Source: Streptomyces sp. NBC_00223
GTDB lineage: Bacteria > Actinomycetota > Actinomycetes > Streptomycetales > Streptomycetaceae
Direction: 5' to 3'
Length of the DNA: 64,000 bases
Assembly: GCF_036199905.1 (NCBI RefSeq)
Contig: NZ_CP108109.1
Location: 1,116,001 to 1,180,000, forward strand
Below the pieces are notes generated by a model that saw only the letters and a list, made by a program, of their open reading frames with translations, ran no database searches and was not told the DNA's origin. The position numbers and the translations under genes are program-made. How positions within the stretch are numbered: the first letter of the stretch is position 1; every line of letters starts with the position of its first letter. Shown here in pieces: positions 7,074 to 19,510 of the stretch.

Positions 7074-7541
7074 TCACCCCGCCGGAGGCGCCTCGTCCCC
7101 CAGCAGATACCGCGCCCCCGCCCCACGGTGCCCCGCCACGTCCTCCTGGTTGTACAGCGAGCACCGCGTCAACGACAGACAGCCGCACCCCACGCACCCG
7201 GTGAGCGCGGACTTCAGCCGCTGGAGGTCCGCGATCTGGTCGTCGATCCGCCGCTCCCACGTCCGCGCGACGCTGTCCCACTCCGCCGAGGTCGGCACAT
7301 GGTCGACCGGAAGGTGCGCGAGCGAGTCCCGTACCTCGTCCAGCGAGAGCCCGATCCGCTGGGCCGCGCGGATGAACGCGAGCCGCCGCAGCGTCGAGCG
7401 CCGGTAGCGCCGCTGGCCGCCCGGAGTGCGTTCCGACCGGATCAGGCCGAGTTCCTCGTAGTAACGCAGGGCGGACGCCGCGTAACCGCTGCGGGTGGCC
7501 AGCTCACCGATCGGGAGCTGGTCGCGGCTGGAGAGACTCAT
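7074..7541 (-). CDS. soxR: SoxR, redox-sensing MerR-family regulator
   Basis: A 155-residue protein. A MerR winged helix occupies residues 8-75 (IGELATRSGYAASALRYYE), followed by a dimerisation helix. The [2Fe-2S] cluster motif is Cys116, Cys119, Cys121 and Cys127 (CVGCGCLSLTRC), matching the spacing of E. coli SoxR. SoxR is activated by oxidation of the cluster, in Streptomyces notably by redox-active antibiotics. It is divergent from a split transketolase; the 76-bp gap holds a promoter with the 19-bp spacer diagnostic of MerR-family activation. Confidence 0.93.
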   Translation of the reverse strand: MSLSSRDQLPIGELATRSGYAASALRYYEELGLIRSERTPGGQRRYRRSTLRRLAFIRAAQRIGLSLDEVRDSLAHLPVDHVPTSAEWDSVARTWERRIDDQIADLQRLKSALTGCVGCGCLSLTRCSLYNQEDVAGHRGAGARYLLGDEAPPAG

Positions 7542-7580
7542 GGCGTCCGAGGGTAGTCGGACGCGGCCCGCGGGTGGCGC

Positions 7581-7611
7581 TTGACCTCAAGTGGACTTGA
7601 AGTTGCAGAGT
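7581..7611 (+). promoter_or_regulatory. SoxR-type promoter/operator
   Basis: -35 TTGACC (7581-7586) and -10 CAGAGT (7606-7611) are separated by 19 bp, the over-long spacing of MerR-controlled promoters. The spacer holds the dyad TCAAGTGGACTTGA (7587-7600), which resembles known SoxR boxes (CTCAAG...CTTGAG). The ATG at 7618 lies 6 bp after the -10, implying a leaderless transketolase mRNA. Confidence 0.75.
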
Positions 7612-7617
7612 CGGTGC

Positions 7618-8322
7618 ATGACGACGAGAACGACGACACCCCCGGCCCACGGGTACGACGACCTGCGGCCGCTGATGTCGCTGATGACCGGCGACGAGAA
7701 GCACGGACCCGCCGCCACCTCCACGCTCGACGCGCTGTGGGTGCTGTACGACCGGGTCCTGCGGGTCTCGCCGGAGCACGAGGACGACCCGGAGCGGGAC
7801 CGTTTCCTGCTGTCGAAGGGCCACGGGCCGATGGCGTACTACGCCGTGCTCGCCGCGAAGGGCTTCATCCCGCGCGAGTGGCTGAGCGGCTTCGGGGCGT
7901 ACGACTCCCCGCTCGGCCACCATCCGGACCGGACGCTGGTGCCGGGGGCGGAGATCGGTTCGGGGTCGCTGGGGCACGGGCTGCCGCTCGCGGTGGGCAG
8001 CGCGCTCGGGCTGCGGGCGCAGGGGCTGACGGACCCGGCGGTGTGGGTACTGGTCGGGGACGCCGAGATGGACGAGGGCAGCAATCACGAGGCCGTGCAG
8101 TTCGCCGGGGCGGTGGGCCTGAACCGGCTGCACGTGGTGGCGGTCGACAACGAGTCGGCCACGTACGGCTGGCCCGGCGGCCTGGCCTCGCGCTTCGCGG
8201 CCGAGGGCTGGTCGGCGGTGACGGTCGACGGGCGGGACCACGAGGCGCTGTACGAGGCGTTCACCGCGCCGCACCCGGGCCGGCCGCACGCGGTCGTGGC
8301 CCGCGTCGAAACCAAGAGCTGA
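7618..8322 (+). CDS. Transketolase, N-terminal (ThDP-binding) subunit
   Basis: A 234-residue protein equal to the first half of transketolase. The thiamine-diphosphate motif is GDAEMDEGSNHE at residues ~147-158, followed by an Asn in VDNESATYG; SKGHG (around 66) and GSLGHGL (around 117) match the cofactor and sugar-phosphate pocket. The catalytic unit needs the C-terminal partner encoded by the next gene. Such split transketolases often act outside the main pentose phosphate pathway. The start is fixed by the SoxR-type promoter, giving a leaderless message. Confidence 0.9.
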   Translation: MTTRTTTPPAHGYDDLRPLMSLMTGDEKHGPAATSTLDALWVLYDRVLRVSPEHEDDPERDRFLLSKGHGPMAYYAVLAAKGFIPREWLSGFGAYDSPLGHHPDRTLVPGAEIGSGSLGHGLPLAVGSALGLRAQGLTDPAVWVLVGDAEMDEGSNHEAVQFAGAVGLNRLHVVAVDNESATYGWPGGLASRFAAEGWSAVTVDGRDHEALYEAFTAPHPGRPHAVVARVETKS

Positions 8323-8344
8323 GCGAGCCGGCGGGCGCCACCCT

Positions 8345-8443
8345 CACGACGGCCGCCGCGCCCCTTGGACGCGAGCCCCACGACGGCCGCCGCACCCCTG
8401 AACGCGAGCCCCGCGACAGCGTCGCACCCCTGGACGCGAGCCC
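8345..8443. repeat. Three tandem copies of a ~33-bp unit
   Basis: Three imperfect units at 8345-8378, 8379-8411 and 8412-8443 share CGACGGCCGCCGC and end GGACGCGAGCCC. They fill most of the 188-bp gap between the two transketolase genes, in an unusually C-rich, G-poor stretch. They could be a recently amplified spacer. Confidence 0.75.
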
Positions 8444-8510
8444 CACCCCCGCCCCCCGGCCGCCCGGCCACCGCCCCCCAACCCCCCAACCCCCGAGGAG
8501 ACCCCCTTCC

Positions 8511-9413
8511 ATGGACACCATGCGTGAGCGTTTCGGCACCGTCGCCGGCGCCCTGCTCGACGAGGACCCCCGGCTCGCCGTCGTCCTCGCCGTGATCTCC
8601 GGCGACCGCTTCCGCGACGCGGCCCGCGCGCATCCGGACCGGGTGATCGACGTCGGAATCCGCGAACAGCTCCTGATCAGCGCGGCCGGCGGGCTCGCGC
8701 TCACCGGCCTGCGGCCGATCGCGCACACCTTCGCCAGTTTCCTGATCGAGCGGCCCTTCGAGCAGGTGAAGCTGGACCTCGGCCACCAGGGCGTGGGCGC
8801 GGTGCTGGTGAGCGCCGCGGGCTCGTACGACATCGCGTCGGGCGGCCGTACCCACCAGGCGCCCGGCGACGTGGCGCTGCTCGACACCCTCGACGACTGG
8901 ACCGTCCATGTGCCGGGGCACCCGGACGAGGCCGAGGCGCTGCTGCGGCACGCGGCGGCCGACGGCGACCGCCGGGTGTACGTACGCCTCAGCGAGCAGA
9001 CGAACATCGCCGCGCTGCCGGTCTCGCCGGGCCGCTTCACGGTGATCCGCGAGGGCCGGAACGGCGTGGTGCTGGCGGTCGGCCCCCTGCTGGACGCCGT
9101 GCTCGACGCGACCAGCGGGCGGGACGTCACGGTGCTGTACGCCTCGACCGTACGGCCCTTCGACGCGGACACCGTACGGACGGCGGTGGGCCGGGCGGAC
9201 GCGGCCGACCTGGTGCTGGTCGAGCCGTATCTCGCGGGGACCTCGGCCGCCGCCGCGAGCGAGGCGCTGCTCGACGTCCCGCACCGCGTGCTGGCGCTGG
9301 GCACCGGGCGCGCGGAGTTCCGGCACTACGGGACCTGGCAGGAGCACGTCGCCGGGCACGGTCTGGACGCGGCGGGGCTACGGGGACGGATCGACGCCTT
9401 CCTGCCGGTCTGA
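8511..9413 (+). CDS. Transketolase, C-terminal subunit
   Basis: A 300-residue protein containing the pyrimidine-binding and C-terminal domains. RVIDVGIREQLLISAAGGLA (around residues 44-63) holds the catalytic glutamate that activates ThDP, HTFASFLIERPFEQVKLDL is the family core, and a C-terminal regulatory domain ends the chain. GAGGAG lies about 10 bp before the ATG at 8511. It follows the N-terminal subunit in the same orientation and presumably shares its SoxR-controlled promoter. Confidence 0.9.
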   Translation: MDTMRERFGTVAGALLDEDPRLAVVLAVISGDRFRDAARAHPDRVIDVGIREQLLISAAGGLALTGLRPIAHTFASFLIERPFEQVKLDLGHQGVGAVLVSAAGSYDIASGGRTHQAPGDVALLDTLDDWTVHVPGHPDEAEALLRHAAADGDRRVYVRLSEQTNIAALPVSPGRFTVIREGRNGVVLAVGPLLDAVLDATSGRDVTVLYASTVRPFDADTVRTAVGRADAADLVLVEPYLAGTSAAAASEALLDVPHRVLALGTGRAEFRHYGTWQEHVAGHGLDAAGLRGRIDAFLPV

Positions 9414-9422
9414 GCGCGGCCG

Positions 9423-9455
9423 GGCCGCGGGCTTCACCGACCCGGGCCCGCGGCC
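9423..9455. terminator. Bidirectional terminator hairpin
   Basis: GGCCGCGGGC (9423-9432) pairs with GCCCGCGGCC (9446-9455): a perfect 10-bp stem with a 13-nt loop, between the convergent ends of the transketolase subunit and the membrane protein gene. Confidence 0.6.
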
Positions 9456-9457
9456 GG

Positions 9458-13966
<4,509 letters not shown>

Positions 13967-13977
13967 CCCCGGCGGCG

Positions 13978-15042
13978 TCAGGACAGATACCGGAAGCCCA
14001 CGATGCGCCCGGCCCCGCCGACGGTGACCTCCAGCCGCGTCCGGGTCGCCGTCCCGTCCGTGGAGCGGTAGGTGAACCGATGGATACGGTCGGCGGAATC
14101 TCCCCTCGTACGGGAGGTTCCGCCGCCTCCGCCGGCCTCCCGCGGAAACCAGCGCCGGGTGAACCGCTCACTGACCGCCCGGGCCTGTTCCTCGGTCATG
14201 CTTCCGGCGTCGGCTCCGCTGTCGTGCGCGACCCCTCGCTCCAGCGTCCTGTCCGGCCACCAGCCGGTGAGTTCACCGCGGTCGGTGAAGATCTCCAGGT
14301 GCAGCCGGTCGCCGCTCCTCACCGTCTGCGTCTGCCTGATCCGCACGTCAGCGCCGAAGATGTCCACGGCGGCGGCGGTGATCCAGTCGTCGGCGCCCGC
14401 GGAGGCCCGCAGCACCGCCCGGCGCTCGTGGTCGGCCGCCCCCGCGTCGTACCCGCTGACCGAGCCGCGGAAGATCCCCGCCAGGGCCAGAAACCCGACC
14501 ACGGCGATGCCGAGGCCCCAGACCGCGTCCGGTCCGGCCCGCGGGGCCGACCGCCGCACGCCCTTCCCCCGCCACAGCCACAGCGCTCCGGCGGCCGCTC
14601 CCAGCAGTGCCCCGACCGTGTTGGCGCCGACGTCGGTGAGGCTGCACGCGCGCCCGGTGTCGCTCTCCGCCTGGAGGAGTTCCACCAAGCCGCTGGCCAG
14701 CGCCGCGGACGCGGCCACTGTCAGCGGGCGTCTGAAGGCGAGCACCGCGAAGAAGGGAGCGGGGGCGAACAGCGCGACGTTCAGCAGTACGCCCGTCGAC
14801 CAGGTGGTGAGTACGGCGAACGGCGACCCGGTGTCGCACACGGCGCCCTGGCCGCTGCTGCCGCTGCCCGGCAGCAGCGTGACCGAGACGACGCCCGCCA
14901 CGCCGGCCGTGAACAGCACGCGTGCCGCGACGGGACGGCCCCGTAACCGGGCGACGTACCAGACGGGCGGTACGGCCAGTGCGGTGAGCAGCAGGAACGC
15001 GGGCAGGAGGCCGGGCACGGCTCCGAACGACGCGCTGATCAT
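13978..15042 (-). CDS. VanZ-like membrane protein with C-terminal extracellular domain
   Basis: A 354-residue protein. The first ~200 residues contain five or six membrane helices with VanZ-type features: VTLLPGSGS after helix 2, FxxxVELLQ and SLTDVGANTVGALLGAA. A further helix (~190-205) leads to a soluble C-terminal domain of ~140 residues. VanZ-family proteins are linked to glycopeptide resistance in some contexts but mostly have unknown roles. ATG 15042 is chosen since the hydrophobic region starts soon after. Confidence 0.7.
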   Translation of the reverse strand: MISASFGAVPGLLPAFLLLTALAVPPVWYVARLRGRPVAARVLFTAGVAGVVSVTLLPGSGSSGQGAVCDTGSPFAVLTTWSTGVLLNVALFAPAPFFAVLAFRRPLTVAASAALASGLVELLQAESDTGRACSLTDVGANTVGALLGAAAGALWLWRGKGVRRSAPRAGPDAVWGLGIAVVGFLALAGIFRGSVSGYDAGAADHERRAVLRASAGADDWITAAAVDIFGADVRIRQTQTVRSGDRLHLEIFTDRGELTGWWPDRTLERGVAHDSGADAGSMTEEQARAVSERFTRRWFPREAGGGGGTSRTRGDSADRIHRFTYRSTDGTATRTRLEVTVGGAGRIVGFRYLS

Positions 15043-15104
15043 GCGGGGTCCTTCACGGGCAGCGGTCGTGGGGCGGACGTCCGGGGCACTGCGCGGGGCG
15101 CCCG

Positions 15105-16334
15105 TCAGCGGTCGGCGGTGAGTTCTTCTTCCGCTTCGGCCTCGGCCGGGGTCGAAGTCTGGTGGGTGGGCCAGCCGGTGGTCGGGGGGAGGGCGACTTC
15201 GCGCCACCACCAGTCGTCGGGGCGGGGGTCGGCGGGCTCGAAGGGGGCGCCGACGCGCGGCGTGGCGATCGTCGAGCCGGTCGCGCGGGCGGCGGCCACC
15301 GTGCCCTCGGCCGGATCGGCCCAGGCGTGCTGGGCGAGGTTGAAGGTCCCCCAGTGGATCGGCAGCATGACGCCGAGCGGTGAGCCGCCGGACAGGTCGA
15401 CATGCGCCCGGATGCCCTCGGCCGGCGTCATGTGGATGTCCGGCCAGTACTCGGAGTACGCGCCTATCTGGATCATCGTCGCGTCGAACGGCCCGTGTTC
15501 GGCGCCGACGTCCGCGAAGCCGGGGAAGTAGCCGGTGTCACCGCTGTGGTAGATCCGGTGGGCGCCGTCGGTGACCACCCACGACGCCCACAGGGTCTGC
15601 TGGCGGCCGCGCAGGCCGCGCCCGCAGAAGTGCCGGGCGGGCGTGGCGGTCAGGGTGAGCCCGGCTATCTCGGTCGACTCGTTCCAGTCCAGCTCGCGCA
15701 GCCGCTCGGGCGCCACCCCCCAGTGCTCCAGGTGCGCGCCGACGCCGAGCGGCACGGCGAAGACCACGTCGCTGGCGACCAGCGCCCTGATCGTCGGCAT
15801 GTCGAGGTGGTCGTAGTGGTCGTGCGAGATGACGACCACGTCCAGACCGGTCAGCGACTTCAGCGGGACCGGGGTGGGGTGGACGCGCCGCGGCCCGGCG
15901 AAGGCGAAGGGCGAACAGCGCTCCCCCCACACCGGGTCGAACAGCACCCGCCGCCCGCCGATCTCGGCGAGCACCGTGGAGTGGCCCATCCACGTCAGCC
16001 GCAGCCCGGAGGTCGGCGGCTTGGCCAGGTCGGCCAGCGTGGTGGGGTGCACGGGTATGGGCCTGGCCGGTTTGCGCGACAGCCGGGCCTCCTTGCGGAG
16101 GGTCTCCGGGAGGGACTTGATCAGCTCGCCGCTGGGCACGGATCGGGCGCCGACCGGGTTCACGAAGGCGCCGTCCGCGTAGTTCGGTGACGCGAGGATA
16201 CGTTCCAGCCGCGCACCCGTGGGGTCCGCGCCGAAGGGGGCGGGACGCAGTTTCACGAGGCGGGACGGTCGGCCGGCACCGGTCACGGGTCCTCCAGGCG
16301 GGTCTACGGACGGCGGAGTATCCGCCGGATCCAT
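15105..16334 (-). CDS. MBL-fold metallo-hydrolase, UlaG/NAPE-PLD-like
   Basis: A 409-residue metallo-beta-lactamase-fold protein. The zinc motif H-x-H-x-D-H reads ISHDHYDHLDMPT near residue 170; GHSTVL, the later His of ATPARHFCGRG, the Asp of YHSGDTGYFPGF and LPIHWGTF complete the set. This is the group that includes NAPE-phospholipase D and UlaG lactonase; many members are annotated as outer-membrane or phosphodiesterase-like without proof. Its ATG overlaps the stop of the upstream GNAT remnant (TAATG), so it is translated from that message. Confidence 0.85.
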   Translation of the reverse strand: MDPADTPPSVDPPGGPVTGAGRPSRLVKLRPAPFGADPTGARLERILASPNYADGAFVNPVGARSVPSGELIKSLPETLRKEARLSRKPARPIPVHPTTLADLAKPPTSGLRLTWMGHSTVLAEIGGRRVLFDPVWGERCSPFAFAGPRRVHPTPVPLKSLTGLDVVVISHDHYDHLDMPTIRALVASDVVFAVPLGVGAHLEHWGVAPERLRELDWNESTEIAGLTLTATPARHFCGRGLRGRQQTLWASWVVTDGAHRIYHSGDTGYFPGFADVGAEHGPFDATMIQIGAYSEYWPDIHMTPAEGIRAHVDLSGGSPLGVMLPIHWGTFNLAQHAWADPAEGTVAAARATGSTIATPRVGAPFEPADPRPDDWWWREVALPPTTGWPTHQTSTPAEAEAEEELTADR

Positions 16335-16675
16335 TATGCGGCGACGTCACTCTCCGGGCCGGAGAAGTCGATCGATACATGATCACGTACCGGGACGTGG
16401 CCGAGCCGCCGATAGCGCCCGCCGGCGACCGGATCGGCAAGATCGGCCGAAAGCAGTACGTCGCCAGCCTCCGCCGCCACCCGCGAGACGGTCACGGCGC
16501 CCGCCGGCCGCCACCGGCCGAAGAGCGGCGGCTCCGCGCCGTACGCGTCCGTCCCCCGCCGCCGCAGCGCCCCGCAGACCGTGCGCGGCACGGAGTTCTC
16601 CACCGGGCGGGCGGCCACGAAGGCCCCCGCCTCCGCCGTGAAACGGTCGAGCGCGTGCGTGATCGTCCATCCCAT
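16334..16675 (-). pseudogene. GNAT-family acetyltransferase with the central domain deleted
   Basis: The 113-residue product joins an N-terminal piece (MGWTITHALDRFTAEAGAFV through PLFGRWRPAG) to a C-terminal piece (VLLSADLADPVAGGRYRRLG then PVRDHVSIDF). In full-length actinomycete GNAT proteins of this type, about 150 residues including the Q/RxxGxG/A acetyl-CoA loop lie between them. The frame is kept, so this is probably a clean in-frame deletion, leaving a protein unlikely to bind acetyl-CoA. It still matters as the coupled upstream cistron of the MBL-fold hydrolase. Confidence 0.65.
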
Positions 16676-16769
16676 CCGCCCACCGTGGCCCGGCGCGGCC
16701 CCGCACCGGGATTTCGCGGCCGGGGGCGGGTGACCGGATGGTGGGACGGGAGTGTCCGGCAAGTGGCAG

Positions 16770-16785
16770 ATCTCCCCGAGGAGAT
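16770..16785. promoter_or_regulatory. Dyad between divergent genes, possible GntR operator
   Basis: ATCTCC (16770-16775) and GGAGAT (16780-16785) flank a 4-bp centre, in the gap between the GNAT remnant and the GntR gene. This is a plausible operator, but GntR/UTRA half-sites cannot be predicted reliably by eye. Confidence 0.3.
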
Positions 16786-16948
16786 GACATATGCGCAGGT
16801 CACAGCGGTGTGGGCGCGCTGTCAGATGGCGCAACAATCCGGCAACACCTCTGGCGGCGGCCCGTCGGTAAGGTCCGTGCTCGGCGGTCGGGCCACCCGG
16901 TCCGACGCACCGCAGCCCGCGTACCCGCCCCTCACCCCGGAGCCCCCG

Positions 16949-17719
16949 ATGCCCGTCGACCGTACCCGCGAGCACACCGCCCCGGTGGCCGCCGCGCGGC
17001 GCCGCCGGCTGCGCGCGGACCAGGCCCGGCAGCTCGCCGACCTGCTGCGCCGCCAGGTGCTCGGCCAGGGCTTCCCCGACGGCGTCCTGCCGCACGAGGA
17101 CACACTGGGCGCCGAGTACGGGGTCTCGCGCAACACCGTGCGGCAGGCCCTGGACCTGCTGCGCGCCGAGTGCCTGGTGGAGCGGGTGCCGGGCCTGGGC
17201 ACGGTCGTCGTCGGCCTGAAGTACCCGCACGGCCTGGACCGGCTGATGGGCCTGGCCGAGACCCTGCACCCGCACGGCCGCGTCACCAACGAGGTCCGCG
17301 CGATCAACCCGGTCCGCGCCCCCGCCGCGGTGGCCGGCCGCCTCGGCGTCCCGGAGCACGACGAAGTGCTCTACGTGGAGCGGCTGCGGCACCTCGACGG
17401 GCTGCCGCTGTCCCTCGACCTCACCTACATCCCGATGGACCTCGGCAAGGGCCTGCTCACCGCCGACCTGGAGAACAACGACATCTTCCGGCTGCTGGAG
17501 GAGCTTTCCGGCCAGCCGCTGGGCAGCGCCGAGATCTCCCTGGAGGCGGTCAGCGCCGATCTGCACTCGGCCGCCGTGCTCGAAGCGCCGCGCGGCGCCG
17601 CGCTGTTGATGCTGGAGCGGCTGACCCATCTGTCCGACGGCCGCCCGGTGGACCTGGAGTTCGTCCGGTTCCGCGGCGACCGCATCACCATGCGGGGCGT
17701 ACTGCACCGCGGCGCCTGA
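16949..17719 (+). CDS. GntR-family regulator with UTRA domain
   Basis: A 256-residue protein with a GntR winged helix at residues ~25-95 (LADLLRRQVLGQGF, then EYGVSRNTVRQALDLLRAE) and a UTRA effector-binding domain (~110-250; VLYVERLRHLDGLPLSLDLT, GVLHRGA at the end). HutC-type regulators of this build are usually released from DNA by a small metabolite. It is the first gene of the ferredoxin/ABC/flavoprotein set, 124 bp before the ferredoxin, and most likely controls it. Confidence 0.85.
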   Translation: MPVDRTREHTAPVAAARRRRLRADQARQLADLLRRQVLGQGFPDGVLPHEDTLGAEYGVSRNTVRQALDLLRAECLVERVPGLGTVVVGLKYPHGLDRLMGLAETLHPHGRVTNEVRAINPVRAPAAVAGRLGVPEHDEVLYVERLRHLDGLPLSLDLTYIPMDLGKGLLTADLENNDIFRLLEELSGQPLGSAEISLEAVSADLHSAAVLEAPRGAALLMLERLTHLSDGRPVDLEFVRFRGDRITMRGVLHRGA

Positions 17720-17843
17720 CGGCACACAGAACGCACCCGGGCCCGCCCGTAACCGCGCCCGCCCGCACCCCGCCACAACGCCCGCCCGAAAGCGACCCCG
17801 TACCCCTCACCAGGACCCCCCGGTCCCGTCCCTGGAGCCAGCC

Positions 17844-18071
17844 ATGCCCGTCGTGCCCCAGCGCGCCGACGTACCCGTGACCATCGACGAGTCCCTGTGC
17901 ATCGACGGCTGCACCCTGTGCGTCGACATGTGCCCGCTGGACTCCCTCGCCATCAACCCCGACAGCGGCAAGGCCTTCATGCACGTGGACGAGTGCTGGT
18001 ACTGCGGCCCGTGCGCCGCCCGCTGTCCGACCGGCGCGGTCACGGTCAACATGCCCTATCTGTTGCGTTGA
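17844..18071 (+). CDS. AprB-like ferredoxin with two [4Fe-4S] clusters
   Basis: A 75-residue ferredoxin. The first cluster motif is Cys20-x3-Cys24-x2-Cys27-x3-Cys31-Pro and the second is Cys51-x2-Cys54-x2-Cys57-x3-Cys61-Pro. The stretch ECWYCGPCAARCPTGAVTV strongly resembles the second cluster region of adenylylsulfate reductase subunit B, and the chain ends shortly after, lacking AprB's long C-terminal tail. It would pass electrons to or from the flavoprotein encoded four genes downstream. It opens an operon with the ABC importer genes (11-bp gap to the next start). Confidence 0.88.
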   Translation: MPVVPQRADVPVTIDESLCIDGCTLCVDMCPLDSLAINPDSGKAFMHVDECWYCGPCAARCPTGAVTVNMPYLLR

Positions 18072-18082
18072 GAGGTACGGAG

Positions 18083-19510
18083 ATGCTGCGCGAGTTCCTC
18101 ACGGCGGCCGGCGCCGCCGCCCTGCTGCTGCCGCTGGCCGGCTGCGGTACGAGTTCGGGCGACGGAGGCGGTGGCGGAACCGTCACCGTGCACGTCGGTT
18201 ACCAGTCCAAGACGATCAACACCGTGACGGCGGGCACCCTGTTGCGCTCCCTCGGCTACTTCGAGGACGAACTGACCGCGCTCGGCAGGCGCGACGGGAC
18301 CACGTACAAGGTCGACTGGCAGGACTACGCGACCGGCGCGCCGATCACCGCGCAGATGATGGCAGGGAAGATCGACATCGGGTCGATGGGCGACTACCCG
18401 CTGCTGATCAACGCGGCCCGCGGCGTGCAGATGCGGCAGCGTACCGAACTGGTCTCGGTGACCGGCTACAACCTGCGCGGCGGCCTCAACATGGTGGTGA
18501 CCGGGCCCGGTTCGAAGCTCACGGACCTGAGCGAGCTGCGCGGCCGGAAGGTCTCCACGAGCGTCGGCTCTGCGGCCGACGGCACCCTCGTACGGGCCCT
18601 GCGCGAGCGCGGGATCGACGCCGACAAGGATCTGCACAAGCTCAACCAGCAGCCGGCGGTGGGTGCTTCGGCCCTCCAGGCGGGCAGCGTCGCCGCGCTG
18701 TCGCAATTCGTCGCGTGGCCGGGGCAGTTGGTCTTCCAGGGCCGGGCCGAGGCGCTGTACGACGGCGCCGACCTGGATCTGCCGACCTTCCACGGCGTGA
18801 CCGTCCGCACGTCCTTCGCCCAGGACCGCCCGACCGTCGTGGACGCCTTCCTGGCCGCGCAGATCAAAGCGACCGGCTATCTGCACGCGCACCCGCTGGA
18901 GGCGGCGGAGCAGGTCGCGAAGGCCACCGGGCTGCCGCCGGAGGTGGTCTACCTCTACAACGGCCCCGGCGGCATCGCCACCTTCGACCCGACGCTCAAG
19001 CCGCAGCTCCTCGACGCGCTGGAGAAGGACGTGCCGGTGCTGGCCTCGGAGAAACTGGTCGGCGCCGTCGACATCAGCGGCTTCACCGACGACAGCTTCG
19101 TGCGCCGGGCGGTCGGCGCGGACTACGACAAGCAACGCGCCGCACTGGCCAACCCGGCGCCGGTCACCGGCACCGACCCGCTGTGCGGCGGCCGGGTCGA
19201 GGACCCGGCGACGGCGAGCGAGGTGTGGCCGGCCGGGCAGGAGCGGACCGTGCCGTTCACCACCCCGAGCTGCCTGCTGCGCTACCTCAAGCGCCACCCC
19301 GGCCCGGCGGTACGGGCCTCCTATGTGCCGGACGCGCTGACCGGCACCCGCTGGTACGCCGACCACGCGGTGTGGGTGTCGGACCCGGCGGCGGACGCCG
19401 GGAGCCGCTTCCAGCCGTTCACCACGCCGGGCAACGCCAGGACCTGGCTGGCCGGGCACCCGGGCGCGCACCGGATCACGTTCGCGCAGGCCGTACAGGG
19501 GGCGTCGTGA
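18083..19510 (+). CDS. ABC substrate-binding lipoprotein with NosL-like C-terminal domain
   Basis: A 475-residue secreted lipoprotein. The signal peptide ends in a lipobox LAGC (Cys at ~22), followed by a Ser/Gly linker. Residues ~35-350 are a periplasmic-binding fold of the SsuA/TauA/NMT1 group (VGYQSKTINTVTAG, MAGKIDIGSMGDYPLL, GRKVSTSVGSAADGTLVRAL). Residues ~365-475 are extra: DPLCGG, then PSCLLRYLKRHPG, SYVPDALTGTRWYADHAVWV and FTTPGNARTWL, a pattern like NosL, a copper-binding accessory lipoprotein of nitrous oxide reductase. I know no standard SsuA with this tail. The next gene's GTG overlaps its stop. Confidence 0.85.
   Translation: MLREFLTAAGAAALLLPLAGCGTSSGDGGGGGTVTVHVGYQSKTINTVTAGTLLRSLGYFEDELTALGRRDGTTYKVDWQDYATGAPITAQMMAGKIDIGSMGDYPLLINAARGVQMRQRTELVSVTGYNLRGGLNMVVTGPGSKLTDLSELRGRKVSTSVGSAADGTLVRALRERGIDADKDLHKLNQQPAVGASALQAGSVAALSQFVAWPGQLVFQGRAEALYDGADLDLPTFHGVTVRTSFAQDRPTVVDAFLAAQIKATGYLHAHPLEAAEQVAKATGLPPEVVYLYNGPGGIATFDPTLKPQLLDALEKDVPVLASEKLVGAVDISGFTDDSFVRRAVGADYDKQRAALANPAPVTGTDPLCGGRVEDPATASEVWPAGQERTVPFTTPSCLLRYLKRHPGPAVRASYVPDALTGTRWYADHAVWVSDPAADAGSRFQPFTTPGNARTWLAGHPGAHRITFAQAVQGAS

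Noticed and set aside
13978-15210. Longer VanZ-like protein starting at 15210
   Set aside because: The first 56 residues are basic and low-complexity; the ATG at 15042 sits right before the membrane region.
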